Part shown: one piece after another, positions 35,201 to 46,900 of the stretch | Layout: each line of letters begins with the position of its first letter | Position numbering within the stretch: the stretch's first letter is position 1 | DNA from: Lomentospora prolificans | Lineage: Eukaryota; Ascomycota; Sordariomycetes; Microascales; Microascaceae | NCBI GenBank assembly: GCA_029532625.1 | Contig: JARFXM010000008.1 | Coordinates: 620,001 to 684,000 of the forward strand | Reading direction: 5' to 3' | DNA length: 64,000 nt | Translations under genes and position numbers: made by a program | The notes under the pieces: model-generated | The model's database searches: none | What the model was told of the DNA's origin: nothing | The model's input: the letters and a program-made list of their open reading frames with translations, nothing else

Positions 35201-35332
35201 TCGAAGCTAAGGCGATTGATCAACATACGCCTCGTTTACATCGCCTGAAGCGGACTCCTCGCCATACATGCGCTCATCTTCCTCAACAGCATCCGGGTCG
35301 GGCGAGCTCTGCCTCTTGAATCGCTGGCTCAT
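32300..35332 (-). CDS. lig4: DNA ligase IV
   Basis: Two exons, 35229-35332 and 32300-35171, give about 991 residues. Lig4 seals double-strand breaks in non-homologous end joining with its Lif1/XRCC4 partner. The N-terminal DNA-binding part begins FPDRPKNIHKTLLFSELF. The catalytic motif is EVKLDGERMQ with the AMP-accepting lysine at about K327. Further ligase motifs are ILDGEMVAWN, PVFFVFDILYLND, EGLVLKNPRSMY and DWMKVKPDYMDE. The OB-fold part contains LRFPRFRRIRLD. A basic stretch (RKRRPTKRAKRD) is a likely nuclear signal. Two BRCT domains close the protein: one near residues 745-845 (FCVLSD ... IIRPKWVLDC) and one at the C terminus ending in WIEDSWREGTLLDEEDYTVM. The first exon starts MSQRFKRQSSPDPD. 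Confidence 0.96.
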
Positions 35333-35778
35333 GGCGGTGGTACTGAGATGATGATTGATCTCAAGGCATGCAACAACAGGGGCGGTTGGGAAAATACAGG
35401 GCTGGTGGGTGTGTCAGTCCGACAGCTACATTGATGAACCTGAATTTCTTTCAGCCTTTCTCGTGGAGAAATCATTCCCCCAGTTTGAATTCAAATTAAT
35501 TGGCGCCGACGAAATTGACCGCGCCCAGAATGGTTCGGTCAGAGAGCTTGGTCCATTGTTTGGATGTCAGAATGGCACGTCTCTGCCTGGAGCTCGAGTT
35601 GCGGATAATCCGCTACACCTAGTATAAGAATATCGCTCGCTCACTTCCTCGAGGTGGACGATATGGCAGGTCAAGGTTCACTGCGGAACACAATCGAAAG
35701 TCGTTGACTTGCTTGAAGTTTATTATAAAATTTCATGGTATCATCACCAAGCCTATTCAAACACATCTACCAATCTAT
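35333..35778. other. Intergenic between DODA-type dioxygenase and lig4
   Basis: This holds the lig4 promoter and the 3' side of the dioxygenase gene, both leftward genes. A 90-codon plus-strand frame (35355-35627) has no ATG start and no family features. Nothing else is seen. Confidence 0.45.
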
Positions 35779-36852
35779 CTAAAAATCGATCTCGTTTCCC
35801 CAATAATAAGTAAAGACATCAATGCCAATAAACTCATCCTTATAATGACCCGCCTTCTCATCCCCGCCCGCCGCCGAGCACACTAACAAGGGCAAAAAGT
35901 GCTCGCCGCCGTACTTGGGGTGCATCTCGTCCGCATGCGGGAACCTCCTCCAGCCCTTCAGTGCCGCCAACCTATCGCTCGTGGAATTTCTGCCGACGGC
36001 ATCCGTGAGCGCGGCGTTCCATTCGTCCGATCGCCCCCTGAAAGGCGAGACGGCCCCACCGAGTCGTTGCCGACCCATCATCAGCTCGCCCATCTTGGAA
36101 AGATTGTGGAACGAAGCGAATCCGGAGCCGATGATCGCGATGTTCTCATCGCGCAGCTTCTGAAGCGCTTTACCCATGGCGAAGTGCTGCGCCGGGTCCT
36201 CGGACTTGAGCACAGAGACCTGCACGATGGGGATGTCGGCCTTGGGGTTGATGAGAGTCAGCGGCACGAAGACGCCGTGGTCCCAGTTGCGCTTGGCGTC
36301 GAGGACGGGCTCGAGGCCTTCCTTTTCCATGGCGGCCTTGACCTTGTCGGCGATCGAGGGCGAACCGGGCGCGTCGTATTTTAGAGAGTACGTCTCCTTA
36401 GGGAATCCGTAGTAATCGTAGAGGAGGCCGGGTTTGGCGGAAGAGGTGATGCTGGGCGTAGAGGTGGTCCAGTGAGCCGTAACGAGGACGATACCCTTGG
36501 GCGCTTCGGGGGTGTTTAAGCGCAAGAGCTTAGGCACCCTGTGCTTTAGAGAGTAAATGATGTCCTTGTGGTTCGGGTCCCCCATGATAGGCATGGGACC
36601 TAAACTGTGCGTTAGCGAGCTGTAGGTTTTGTTCACTCCCTAGCAATGGCATCTGCGAAACCTACCTCCGCCGTGAGAGAGTGCAATCACCGGTGCTCGC
36701 ACCATGTTGGCGCTTGATACTGCAGGGGCAGTGACGGGGATTTTGGGTGTTTTCTTGAAGAAAGCCAGATTGGAATTCGAATATTGGAATGCGAGAGCAA
36801 TCAACAGACACACAACCGCGCCGATGAGTGATCTTCGGAGATAGGTCAACAT
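35779..36852 (-). CDS. DODA-type extradiol ring-cleavage dioxygenase with N-terminal membrane anchor
   Basis: Two exons (36666-36852, 35779-36599) give about 335 residues. The catalytic domain follows the LigB/DOPA-4,5-dioxygenase family: SHGGGP (metal ligand H60, split by the intron), TAHW, LLYDYYGFP, NWDHGVFVPL (second ligand) and IIGSGFASFHNL (third ligand region). Such enzymes open catechol-type rings with non-heme iron. The first 22 residues (YLRRSLIGAVVCLLIALAFQY region) form a basic-then-hydrophobic signal anchor, unusual because family members are normally soluble. A second methionine (M50, MVRAPVIALSHGG) matches the usual family start, so two protein forms are possible. Natural substrate unknown. 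Confidence 0.9.
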
Positions 36853-37626
36853 GGACGGAGCCTTTCACACCGAGAAGACGTGAGGAATAAAAGACGAGGG
36901 GTTGTCGAAGGGTTATGTAGCTTTCCTGATGCGCTCTGACGCAATCCCGGGGAGTCTAGAAAGCCTTTCGAAACCGCGGCCGCCCTTCACTTTTCTTCGC
37001 TTGGTCTACTTCTTTCTTTCTCCTTTTGCTTCTTGGTCTACCTTCTTTTTCTCTCCTTTTTCCTTTTTACCTTCTCAAGATTGATAAGATTGACAAAAGA
37101 GACTGGCCGATTACCAACCCAAACAGAAGGCCAATCGTTCCCGCGTGGCTTGCTTCCCTATAATATTCCTTTTAAGGGGTTTGCAGACACACTGACCGGA
37201 AGCTTGGGGGTGGCTTCCAGGTGGAGGTGGAGCTCTGAGCCAGTTTCGGAAATACGGGTTGATTATTTTCGGAATTGAAGCACGGGTTGGCGTAGGAACT
37301 ACAAGTAACCCTCTCACTTGTGTTGCACGATCGATTACAAATCGCGAATCCCGGATATCCGCAATGCGTGCTCCATCTGGAGACCTCCAAGACGAGTGGA
37401 GTGGTGGCGTGAGGACACGGGACTGCATGCCGATTACCAAATGATATCAAATATTATAGTAATCCATTACTTGACTCAATTCGGAAACAATTGTTGGGGC
37501 TCAACCAAATACGTTGGACGACGTTAAATGTCGCAAAGGATGCATCAAGCTCACGAGAGAGTGCGATATCGCTAATAAAAAAGACTACGAGAATGCCATG
37601 CCCATGGCCGAGGCCTGTTGCCTGCC
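36853..37626. other. Intergenic between the amidohydrolase and dioxygenase genes
   Basis: A CT-rich block at 36985-37080 lies upstream of the dioxygenase start and is probably its promoter. The rest holds only short chance frames. No RNA gene or repeat is recognised. Confidence 0.45.
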
Positions 37627-40556
37627 TTACTCAGTCACATCCACGGATCCCCCAAGGCCGACGGCCTTGATCCTGGAGTCAATTTCCAAGGGGTTACCCT
37701 CGAAGACGACAAAATCAGTTGTGCCCGCACCCTTAGGCTCGTCGATTCCTAGCAACTTGTAAACATTGGTCGAGATGAGTCCCAGAGCCTCCCTCTCACT
37801 GAGCCGGCCTTCGCCGTTGCGATAGGCAATACCTGCATGTAGCGCGAGATCTCGCACGACCCAGTCTTCGTAGAGCCCGATGGCAACAACAACACCAGCA
37901 TCAACAAGAGCATCGATCGCCGTACCGTTCGTAAGGGGAGCGCCGGTCAGGGAGCGTCTCTCCTCCCACGAAGTGCTGTAAGGTAGAAGGGGGGCAAGAA
38001 CGACACCCACGTCAGCCTGGGCAAGTTCCTTGGCAACAATGTGCGATTCGGCACCGCCGAGAATGGCGATGCGAAGCTTCGTCTCGCTCGAGCCGGACTC
38101 GGTGATAGCCTTCTCGACGTCAGACTTGAGTCTGATGACGGCGGCGATGGTATTGGCACTGTGAGCCGAAAGTATTAGAGGCAGTTCGCCCTGCACCACC
38201 TTCTTGAGAAAGGCTTTTTCCGAGTAAGGGTCAGTAACTTTGTCGTCCGAGCTGATGGCTTCGAGGAGCTTAGATCTCAAAGCACCGACGGCGCTTGAGA
38301 TAGAAGGGGTATCTCCAGTCTTGGCGTTGAGAGTCAGAGAATAGTGGACGGAAACATCATCGCCCCAGACGGCGTCGTCGAGAAGGGCGTGTTTAGCTCC
38401 GGTACGGAATCCAACTCCGGTTCCGTGGCGGGAGATGCCTCCAGAATGCCGGGGGGCGGAAATGGCTTTGGTAACACCATATCGATGAGCGACGTGAAGC
38501 TTCTTGCTATCCAAGGCGAGACCATCAATACCGCGGCTAAACGCCTTGCCCCCACTGGCACCATTGTCCGTGTCGCTTTCCATATCTATTTCGTTGAGAC
38601 CAATCAGGGAGCCGAACGCAGTGAAGCCATCAGTCAAATGTCCGTTCTTGAGGTCGATCACCTTGACGCCCGCCTCGGCAGCGGTCCTCATCTGCGCTTC
38701 GCATCTACCAAAACACGAAAGTTGGCCATCCTGGACAATGACATTGAGCCTGCCGAAAGCGGAAGGGTGACCGGATAGCCAGACCTTGGATACGCCAGTA
38801 AAAACGACATCCTTGTAGTTGACTGATTCTTTGGGGATGTTGGCAAGGCTCTCGTCAGGCGTGATGGAGTCCGAGACCGGCTTATCTAGCTTGACTGGGT
38901 CCTTAAACTGAGCGATGCCATCGATCCAAACCTGGACAGGAGTTGCTCCAACACTCAGGGGGTCACTATCCCAAACGACAATGTCGGCATCAAATCCGGG
39001 TTTAATCTTGCCCAACCTCTCGCCCATGCCAAGATAGCGTGCCGGGGTTGTCGTTACGCTGGCCAACGCGACATGGTAGGGCAGACCATACCTGTACCCT
39101 TTGGCGGCTTCAAAAACTACGTGTTGGGCGTTAAGAACCGGGTTGTCGCTGACATAAATGGTGTCCAGGCCATTGTCCCAAAGGATCTTCCCAGCATATT
39201 CAGAGCCGACAAAGGCTTCTGCCTTGTAATACATGTTGTCCGCAAACAGTGCAGAGGCCGGGGTATGGCCCCAAGCACGTTTTAGGATCTACCAGATTCA
39301 GCATATTAGCATAACAGTAGGTTAAAATTCGAGGGAATATAGCCTACCTCTGGGACAAGGAAGGTACTATGAGCGTGGTGGAAGGCGCGAACGGAGAACT
39401 TGAATTCATTGGTATGATCTACAAAGCTCTCAAGATCGGGAATCGTATAACAGTGGGTGTTGACATGGACCTGTCCTCGGAGAACTGCACCCAGGGACTC
39501 CCACTTCAGCTCTTCGGGGAGGTATCGGGGCATGTTCTCGGCGCCGACAGCTTCGGCCTCGGCACACCAATCGTCCTGATCGCGTACAAGCTTGGAAGCC
39601 TCTTCAAAAGCATGGCGGAAATACCAGGACTCACCCATACGGCTAAATGGGCCGCGACCCACCTTGCCGTACACGCGCTTTGCGTTCTCGCCACACGCCA
39701 TCTTCATGTATCGCCAGTTTTGATCGGGGTCGGCGAACATATCCTCGATGCTGAGCTCACTACGGCCATCGTGTTTACCAACGGCATGCTTGATGAGGAA
39801 GGCCTCGCCGCCCATGTTGTTTCCAGAGCCCGGCAGAACCAAACTCGTAGTCACACCGCCAGATTTGATAACCTGAATCTGATGGTCCAAGGGCTGAATA
39901 GCATCCCAGGATCTCACATAGGGCGTAATGTCATCGGACATTTCGTTGGTGTCCTCATTTCCGCGGACTGAGGGGAGTGAGTCGACACCAGCATGGCTAT
40001 GCATGTCAATAATGCCCGAGGTTAGCTGTCGTCCGTCAGCGTCGTAGACTTCAGTGTCCTCCGGCAAGGAGCTTGGCGAGATCTCAGCCGCGACTTTCTG
40101 GATAATACCACGGTCGACAAACACATCAGCCTTGATCCAAGAGTAGCCCTTGCCAGCACGGGCGTCCTCCTTGCTGGTACCCTCTTTAGGCTCGCCAACC
40201 CAGACGGTGGCATTTCGAATGAGAGTCGGCCTGGTTCCATCGACAAAGCGGTCATTTTTCTCACGGCCGAGCCCTATGGGATCCTGAGGTTTCTGATGAA
40301 GCTTCTTGCAGGTCTCGAGGTTGGCTTGAAGTCGTGTGACAGACAACTTTGATGACTGGGACCAGAAACGAAAGCTGCGGAGTTGCTCAAATTGGGTGTA
40401 AGCAATAAGAAGAATGCATGACAGAATTACGAATCTGAAGACCCTAGACCGCCTGACATTTCGGCGCCTGGCTTTAAGGGCAAAGTGCTTCGGAGCAGCA
40501 AGAGGGACAGCAGCCCCAGTGCTGGTTGGCAAGAGGCCCTCCTTCTCGGGATGCAT
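37627..40556 (-). CDS. Membrane-anchored tandem amidohydrolase (CE9-like)
   Basis: Two exons (39348-40556, 37627-39288) give about 956 residues. A basic N terminus (KARRRNVRRSRVF) and one span (about residues 41-53) predict a type II membrane protein. The first half is a metal-dependent amidohydrolase with SGIIDMHSHAGVD (H186, H188), HVNTHCY (H368), AFHHAHS (H394/H396) and YVSDNPV (D451), a full ligand set, closing with GKIKPGFDADIVVWDSDPL. The second half repeats the layout but has GHLTDGFTAFGS (about 620-630) where HxH should be. It keeps some later positions (LILSAHSAN, ILGGAESHIVAKEL) and a second closing motif (DFVVFEGNPLE). Fungal proteins of this layout are often labelled carbohydrate esterase family 9; that label is from memory, and the substrate is unknown. 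Confidence 0.9.
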
Positions 40557-41794
40557 AATTGGAAATATTACGTTCTAAATGAGCGATTTTGTCTTCCAAG
40601 GGTGAGCGGCGACACGTTCACACATCTCACGATGGGTGGAGGAAAAGGGGAGAGGGGGGGAGAAGGATGATCAATGCTGGTAAGTCACGACATTGATGAT
40701 GATGACGGATAAGTTCCATTGCCGATGCAACAGGACTTTTGCTGCCTGCTGGCGAGCGCCACCAAATTCAGGTACCAATTGCGGCAAGTGATGTATCTGT
40801 ACCTCTGCTGGCTTGCTGGCTGTCGGCTGAGCCAGCGTGTGTACTTATGGGGAGTGAATGCACGGCCTAACCCTGAAGGAGTGAGGTGCAGGCAAGCAAG
40901 CTCGGGTGAGCCTGGCTTAGCTTCCTTCCAGTTCCTGATGGAGCACCCTGGGATGGACCTTCACCCCTGAATTGAGAATTGAGCAGCCAGCTACCCCGCT
41001 ATTTCAGTCCCGAACCCTCAAGGGACAGACAAAGGTCACAGCCCCCAAACCGTCCCTAGTTCCCTAGCAGAGGGAGCAAGAGGCCTTGGAGATACGAGAA
41101 ACGATTTTCAGTTAATTTCTAGATAAATCTCAATGTCAGTTAATAGTCGGCGCTGTTGAGATCACTCGCTGAACTTTTGGGAACCTTGAGCACGCCCGTT
41201 CCAAGGGCCAGGCGATAGTTGCTGGCATGCTGGCCGTTGCAACCAAAATCCTTCCAGGTCAGCTGTCACTGGCCTGGCGACCACAGACGGCAACTTAAAC
41301 AGATGAGTCGGTGATAATATGTATCTGTGCCGGCATGCCCAGTCCTGGCCTTTTTATTGTCAAGGCCTGGGTCTCCAGAACCGATCTCTAGTTATATAGT
41401 CGCGTGAAAGCCAAGCCTGGTAGAGCACTGCAAAATTAGGAAAATGTACAAAGTGCACTCCTCGAAAAGCCGATCATGACATCATTCTATAATAGTGGAA
41501 GAATAAACCATCACTCCGACTCGACGGCGGCTTCGTGGTCTACATGAGCTTTGTCATACCTTCGGAACCCCAACTCGGCGAATACCATCCAGCAATCCGA
41601 TGTCGACCCCACTCCCCATCCTTCGGCATTCCAGGCGGTTAATGATATATGAGTGTCATAAATGTTTGCTTCATCAGATTCGCAAACCTTTACCTTGGAA
41701 AGCAGCCGCTGACATATCTCGGCCCAGTTCACATAGACTGCTCCACGCTTCCGCATGTTCTCACTCACGCTTATCTACAAGAAGAGTAAGAGCA
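40557..41794. other. Divergent intergenic region, amidohydrolase / GST
   Basis: This carries the promoters of two divergent genes. CTGGC/GCCAG motifs recur (40806-40838, around 40985, 41221-41245, 41265-41280). An in-frame ATG at 41600 upstream of the GST start could add 65 residues to that protein. Confidence 0.5.
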
Positions 41795-42613
41795 ATGTCT
41801 CCAACCTACGAGCTCATCTACTGGCCCTCCATTCCTGGGCGTGGTGAATTTATCCGCCTCGTTCTCGAAGAAGCCGGCGTCGAATACAAAGACAACGCCG
41901 TTGTCGATGCTGATGTAGCCCTCAAGGAAGTCATGGCCCACATCGACGCCTCCAACACTGGAGATGCCAACAACCCACCCGTCCTAGCCCCGCCCATTCT
42001 CCGACACGGGGATCTACTCATCAGCCAGACTCCCAATATCCTCCTCTACATCGCCTCTCACCACGGTCTCGCCCCCAGTGACGGCCCCGGTTTCTATCAT
42101 CTCAATGAACTTGCCTTGACGGCGCTCGATGGCTTATCTAACGAGGCTCATGACACCCACCACCCCATTGCCGTTGGTGACTACTATGAGGATCAAAAGG
42201 AGGAGAGCAAACGTAGGGCCGCCGACTACGTCAAGAACCGACTCCCAAAGTTCATTGGCTACTTTGAGAGGGTCATTAAAGGGAAGAAGAGTGGCGATGG
42301 CCCTTGGTTGTATGGTGGAAATTTGACTTATGCGGATTTGGTGCTTTTCCATGTGAGTAGCTAACCCGCGGTGTCTCGACGTTTTCAAGTATCAACAGCA
42401 ACTAACCGTTCGCGAAAGTGTGTCGATGGCCTGAGGTACGCCTTCCCTAAAGCCGTCGGAAAGCTCGAGTCCTCCGGGGAGTATTCGAACGTGTTCAAGT
42501 TGTATCAGGCCGTCAAGGACCGTCCCCGCATCAAGGAGTATCTCGGCAGCAAACGCCGCCAGCCGTATAGCATGGGCTTGTATAGACACTATCCCGAACT
42601 AGACGATGTATAA
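41795..42613 (+). CDS. Glutathione S-transferase
   Basis: Two exons (41795-42352, 42419-42613) give about 250 residues from the ATG at 41795. The N-terminal thioredoxin-like domain starts YELIYWPSIPGRGEFIRLVLEE, with the catalytic-site Tyr of Sigma/Mu/Pi-type enzymes at the end of strand 1. It continues with PPILRHGDLLISQTPNILLYIA, holding the glutathione-binding Q-T/S-P-N loop. The helical C-terminal domain has DGPWLYGGNLTYADLVLFH, then after the splice CVDGLRYAFPKAVGKLE and VKDRPRIKEYL, the usual GST end. It conjugates glutathione to electrophiles in detoxification; substrates cannot be read. An upstream in-frame ATG (41600) would add an R/H/S-rich, acid-poor leader resembling a mitochondrial presequence. 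Confidence 0.92.
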
Positions 42614-43917
42614 GTGTTGGTTTGATATCTTATCGCTCAGTAAAAAAGTTCCCGCGATAGTTAGGTATTTATGGAATTTAAGAACTCTTAAATGACGCCT
42701 TATTTGATATACTCGCATTGAAGCAGACACAAGATGCCTTCTTCCACACCACAGCAAATATATGTTTCTGGTGGGCGAGGATAACGTTAGTTGTTATTGA
42801 CTGGAGCAAGAATAATACCGTTCATGCGAATCCATCCCTTCCCAGAGTGTATTTCAACGAGTAACCTATTTGGAGCTTTGCCTTTACGTTCTCTCGAACC
42901 CTATTACCCAGCGCCCTTGAACCAATGGTCAATTTCATATTAAACTATTATAAACTCGGATACATTTTGCTTAACATTGGAATTAAATATCTCCCCTCTG
43001 ACACTCTGGTCGATGAGATACTCCCAGCCCCTCTGCGGTAAAGTCGACCACTATGTCCATATTGACATCTCTCCTAGAAGGATACTTGACACCTATGCTT
43101 GTGTACCAGTCACTTATGTGCTCAGGGTGCCACCGAACAGATCGTTTTGGTCAATCTGATGATTCGTAATATCCGCGCGTTCCTCAGACGACTCGCGAGC
43201 CTGGGTGTTGGACGTTTCGAGGTCTGTGATACAGTTAAATACCGATTCGTTGAGTCTATGCGTGACTTCGAGGCTCGTACGGTATTGGTTGAAGTCAAGC
43301 TAACTAGAGTCGCACTCTTAAATAGGCTCTCAGGAGCTACAACTGCCATTTCAGACCCATTGCCTTATTACAATGGTAGCCGGCGTGGGAAACAGAGACA
43401 TTGAGAATGAAGATTTCGGTCCTTTTACCACAGCCGACTTGGAAACCTCGAAAACCAAGAGTAAACGGTGATTCCGCTACTAGGAGACGAGTTTGTGATA
43501 CACATTCGATGTTGCGGCTGTTGTTAGAAAGCATAGGAGCGTCAAGGTTAGACTTGGTATGTACGAATGCAATCGCTCTAGGATGCGCCGGACTGAGGAG
43601 GTAGCTACCTCCATGGTGAGCGAACAATCTCAGCCGCTGACTACATGGAACATTTGGGAACATTGAACAATCTCCGGTGGCTGTCGTTACTGTTTTCGAT
43701 TGTTTGTATCTATATCGTCTCGAACAGTTCCCAGTCTTGGAAATTATGCAATTCATCACATAGAAAGACCTCGACAGAGAGGACTTGCATACAAATTAGG
43801 ATATCTTGGCCCTTTTCGGGCTTCATTGTTTGCATGACCAAGAAAATGACGTGATACGCATACATATACTAAGAAATTCGCACCTCTAAGAACGTCGTCA
43901 CCCTTATCACCTCCGTT
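42614..43917. other. Convergent intergenic region, GST / rrp5
   Basis: About 1.3 kb between two stops. It is AT-rich, with short chance frames on both strands (for example 43337-43759 -) that show no family features. No tRNA, repeat or terminator structure is recognised. Confidence 0.45.
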
Positions 43918-46900
43918 TTACTCCTCATCTTCCTCTTTTTCTTCTGCCTCCTGTTGTTTCGCCGCCTGCCTGGCCTTATATGCAGCAACCCACTCCCCTG
44001 CCCTCGACATAATCCTCTCTCGACCCTTGGGGTCGCTCTGGCCTTCCCAGTCAGCCCACTTCTCGAACCATTTCTTGGCCTGTAGGGGCTTCAAGCCCTT
44101 AACCTTTGTTCGGCGCTCGAACACGTCTCGAATGATGACCGGGTCCGGCTTCTCGCCATTGGTGCCGTTGCTCATTTCAAGGTCGAGCAGCTGCTTCCAG
44201 ATGTCGCCCTTCTTGGGGTACTTGGCGAGGATGCCTTCGAAGAACGTGCGGCCCTTTTCGGGGTCGCCCTTGGGCGAGCGCCACTCGAGCGCGGCATACC
44301 GTACCGAGGTGTTGAGGTGATGGCGCTGGTCCAGGCTCTGGCGCGCCCTGGCGAGGAGCGCGCGGCCGCGCTCTGGGTCCTCGCGAGTGACGTAGAGGAA
44401 GTGGCCGTAGTTGAGCCAAACTTGGGGCGACTTCGAACCAAACTTCTTGGCCATCGCGTTGAAGAGTTCTTCCGCTTCCTGTATTGCATCGTTAATGATC
44501 GGTGGTGCCAAGCTGTAAGATGTTGATGCTTCATGACGTACCTTGTGCTTGCCGGTTCGGATGTAAATGCTGATGACCCTCTCGTAGACCTCTTGCTCAT
44601 CGTTGTATTGGCACGCTCGTTTGAACACTTCATCGAGCGTTTCTTTCGTGCCATATACCATTTCTAGATTGAGGTACGCGATCCACACGTTCAACTTCTC
44701 GGTTTGCTCACGGATGTTGATCGTCTTCAGTGCCCTCTCCGCGATTTCTCGAGCCTTGGCGAGTTCGCTGACTTGCATCTGCAGAGCCATATAGGCGATC
44801 CAAAGCTCCGAGGAATCGGGCTGACTGAGAAGGAGACGTTCATAGTCGCTGGCGTTCTGGGGCCCATTGGCGTCGAGGGCCGCGGTCTTGTCTACTTCTA
44901 TACGTGCCTTCTTGCGCTGTTTCCTTGTCTCCGATGCTTTCGCACCCGAATTATCGTCGTTCTCTGAGTCTGCGTTGTCGTCACCAAAAGCGTCCGCGGC
45001 CCAATCATACTTAGACGCGGCCGCACCGAGACCGGTCTCACCCAGGTCAGCCCCGCCGTCTTCGTCGTCATCATCGTCGCTGTCGTCGCTGACCTCAATT
45101 TTAAGACCCTCCATAACATCGTCGCCGGAAATTTCAGACATATCCCCGTTTATGGATTCACGGTCATCCTCTTCATCATCATCTCCGGCTTCTTCCATCT
45201 CAACGTCGGAATCGTCATCGTCGAAATGAGAAGGTTTTAAGCTGAGGCTAAGACGCTTCTTCTCCTGGTCTATCAAGACAACATAGACCTTGACCGCATC
45301 ACCTTCACTGTAAAGCTTAGAAGGATCACTTATAGGCTCCTCTGCCATTTCGCTTCGGTGACAGAGACCCCTGACGTTGGCCGAGTGGTCTAGCTCGATG
45401 AAAACACCATAAGACTCTACTTTTCGAACCTTGCCAGTGTGTATCTGGCCCTCCCTGATGTCGCTGAACGTCTTCAGCGGCACGTAGTTCTCATCTACGG
45501 CAGACTCCTTCAAGTTGAGCTCGACTCGCCCAGATACGGTATCTACTTGGATAACACGGCCCTTGACGAGTTGATCGACCTGGAACTCGTCCTTCCACTT
45601 TTGCAAAAACTTGTCGGACAGATTTGAGATCTTGACGTATGCCGAGATGTTTCCGCCCAAGAGGACAAATAGACCGACATCGGTGACAGACTTTACGAAC
45701 CCGCGAACGATGTCACCATTGGAAATTTGGTCGATACTCAGGATCTCGCGATCCACAACTTCAGCGTCGGAGTTGAGGATGCGAGAAGGGCGAGTGGAAA
45801 GGCGGAGTCGTTTGTTGGCCTTGTCAACTTCAACAACGGAGACCTTCACGAGGTCGTTCTTCTTGTAGCTGAGGGGATTCACTTCGGAGAAATCGTCAGC
45901 GAGATCAGGGAGGTGAATAGGTCCCGCAAGGGTGCTATTGAGCTGGACCAGGACCTGGCGTTCGTTGGCCTTGGTCACTCGCCCGGTAATGATGTCGTTG
46001 GGCTTGACATCGTCCCAGGAGATGGAAGAAGTAGTCATGCGCCGGCTTGCGGAAACGTCGACTCTGCCGGTCTCGGCATTGACTGACAGCACCCGAACCT
46101 TGAGGGCGGAGCCGATTGGGTAATTTCCTGGGATATCTTTAAGAATAGAGACATCGTCAGAAATATCAATAGCGTTTAAGCGGCTTCTGACGAAAGGAGA
46201 AAGGTTGACCCAAATGTGTCGCTCGCCGGTAGCATTGACAAAGGCGATATACTCGGCTCCCACTTCAATTTTGTCGATAGTTGTGGCCTCAAGCGGCTCA
46301 CTCTTCAGCGCGCTAGGCTTAGCGGTAAGCTCAAGCACCTTATGGCTAGATCCACGGTGAGAGATGGGGAGGAAACGATGGTTTCGAGCATCATGAGTAC
46401 CGAGAACTCGGACCTCAATGACATCGTTCTTGTTGAACGACGCGAGGGGGGCTTTTGAATCTTTGATGTCGGCCCATTTGTCGAAGAGCTCGGACATGTC
46501 AACCCGGCCATGCTGGTTCCCAGCAACCCTCACATTCAGCTGGGTGTCGCGAACAGAGGAAATGACTGCCTTTGTGCGAGATCCGAAGTCAAGCTCGACA
46601 TTGCCGGCCTCTTCCTCTTCCGAAGTTGAGAGAGCAGCTACCAAGCGGCCTTGGTCAGGGATAACGGATACGATCTTGGTGGTAATAGACTGAAGTCTGA
46701 ACATGCCAAAATCTTCTTTTGATTGTGCATCAGCAGGAATGCGAGTTTTTGGTAGTAAAGCTCGAGTGCTGCCACCAAACTGGACAAGAACACCAGCGGG
46801 AAGAATATCTCGAACGTAGCCGGCAAGAATCTCGCCAACCTTAGCTGAGCTCGCGTCTACAAGTAGCTTGCCAGACCTCTGGGCTTCAATGAGGCTAGGC

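Noticed and set aside
35355..35627. 90-codon plus-strand frame between lig4 and the dioxygenase gene
   Set aside because: It opens on TTG, not ATG, and has no family features.
42890..42912. tRNA B-box-like GGTTCGA on the minus strand
   Set aside because: The required trailing CC, an A box and a clover-leaf could not be found around it.
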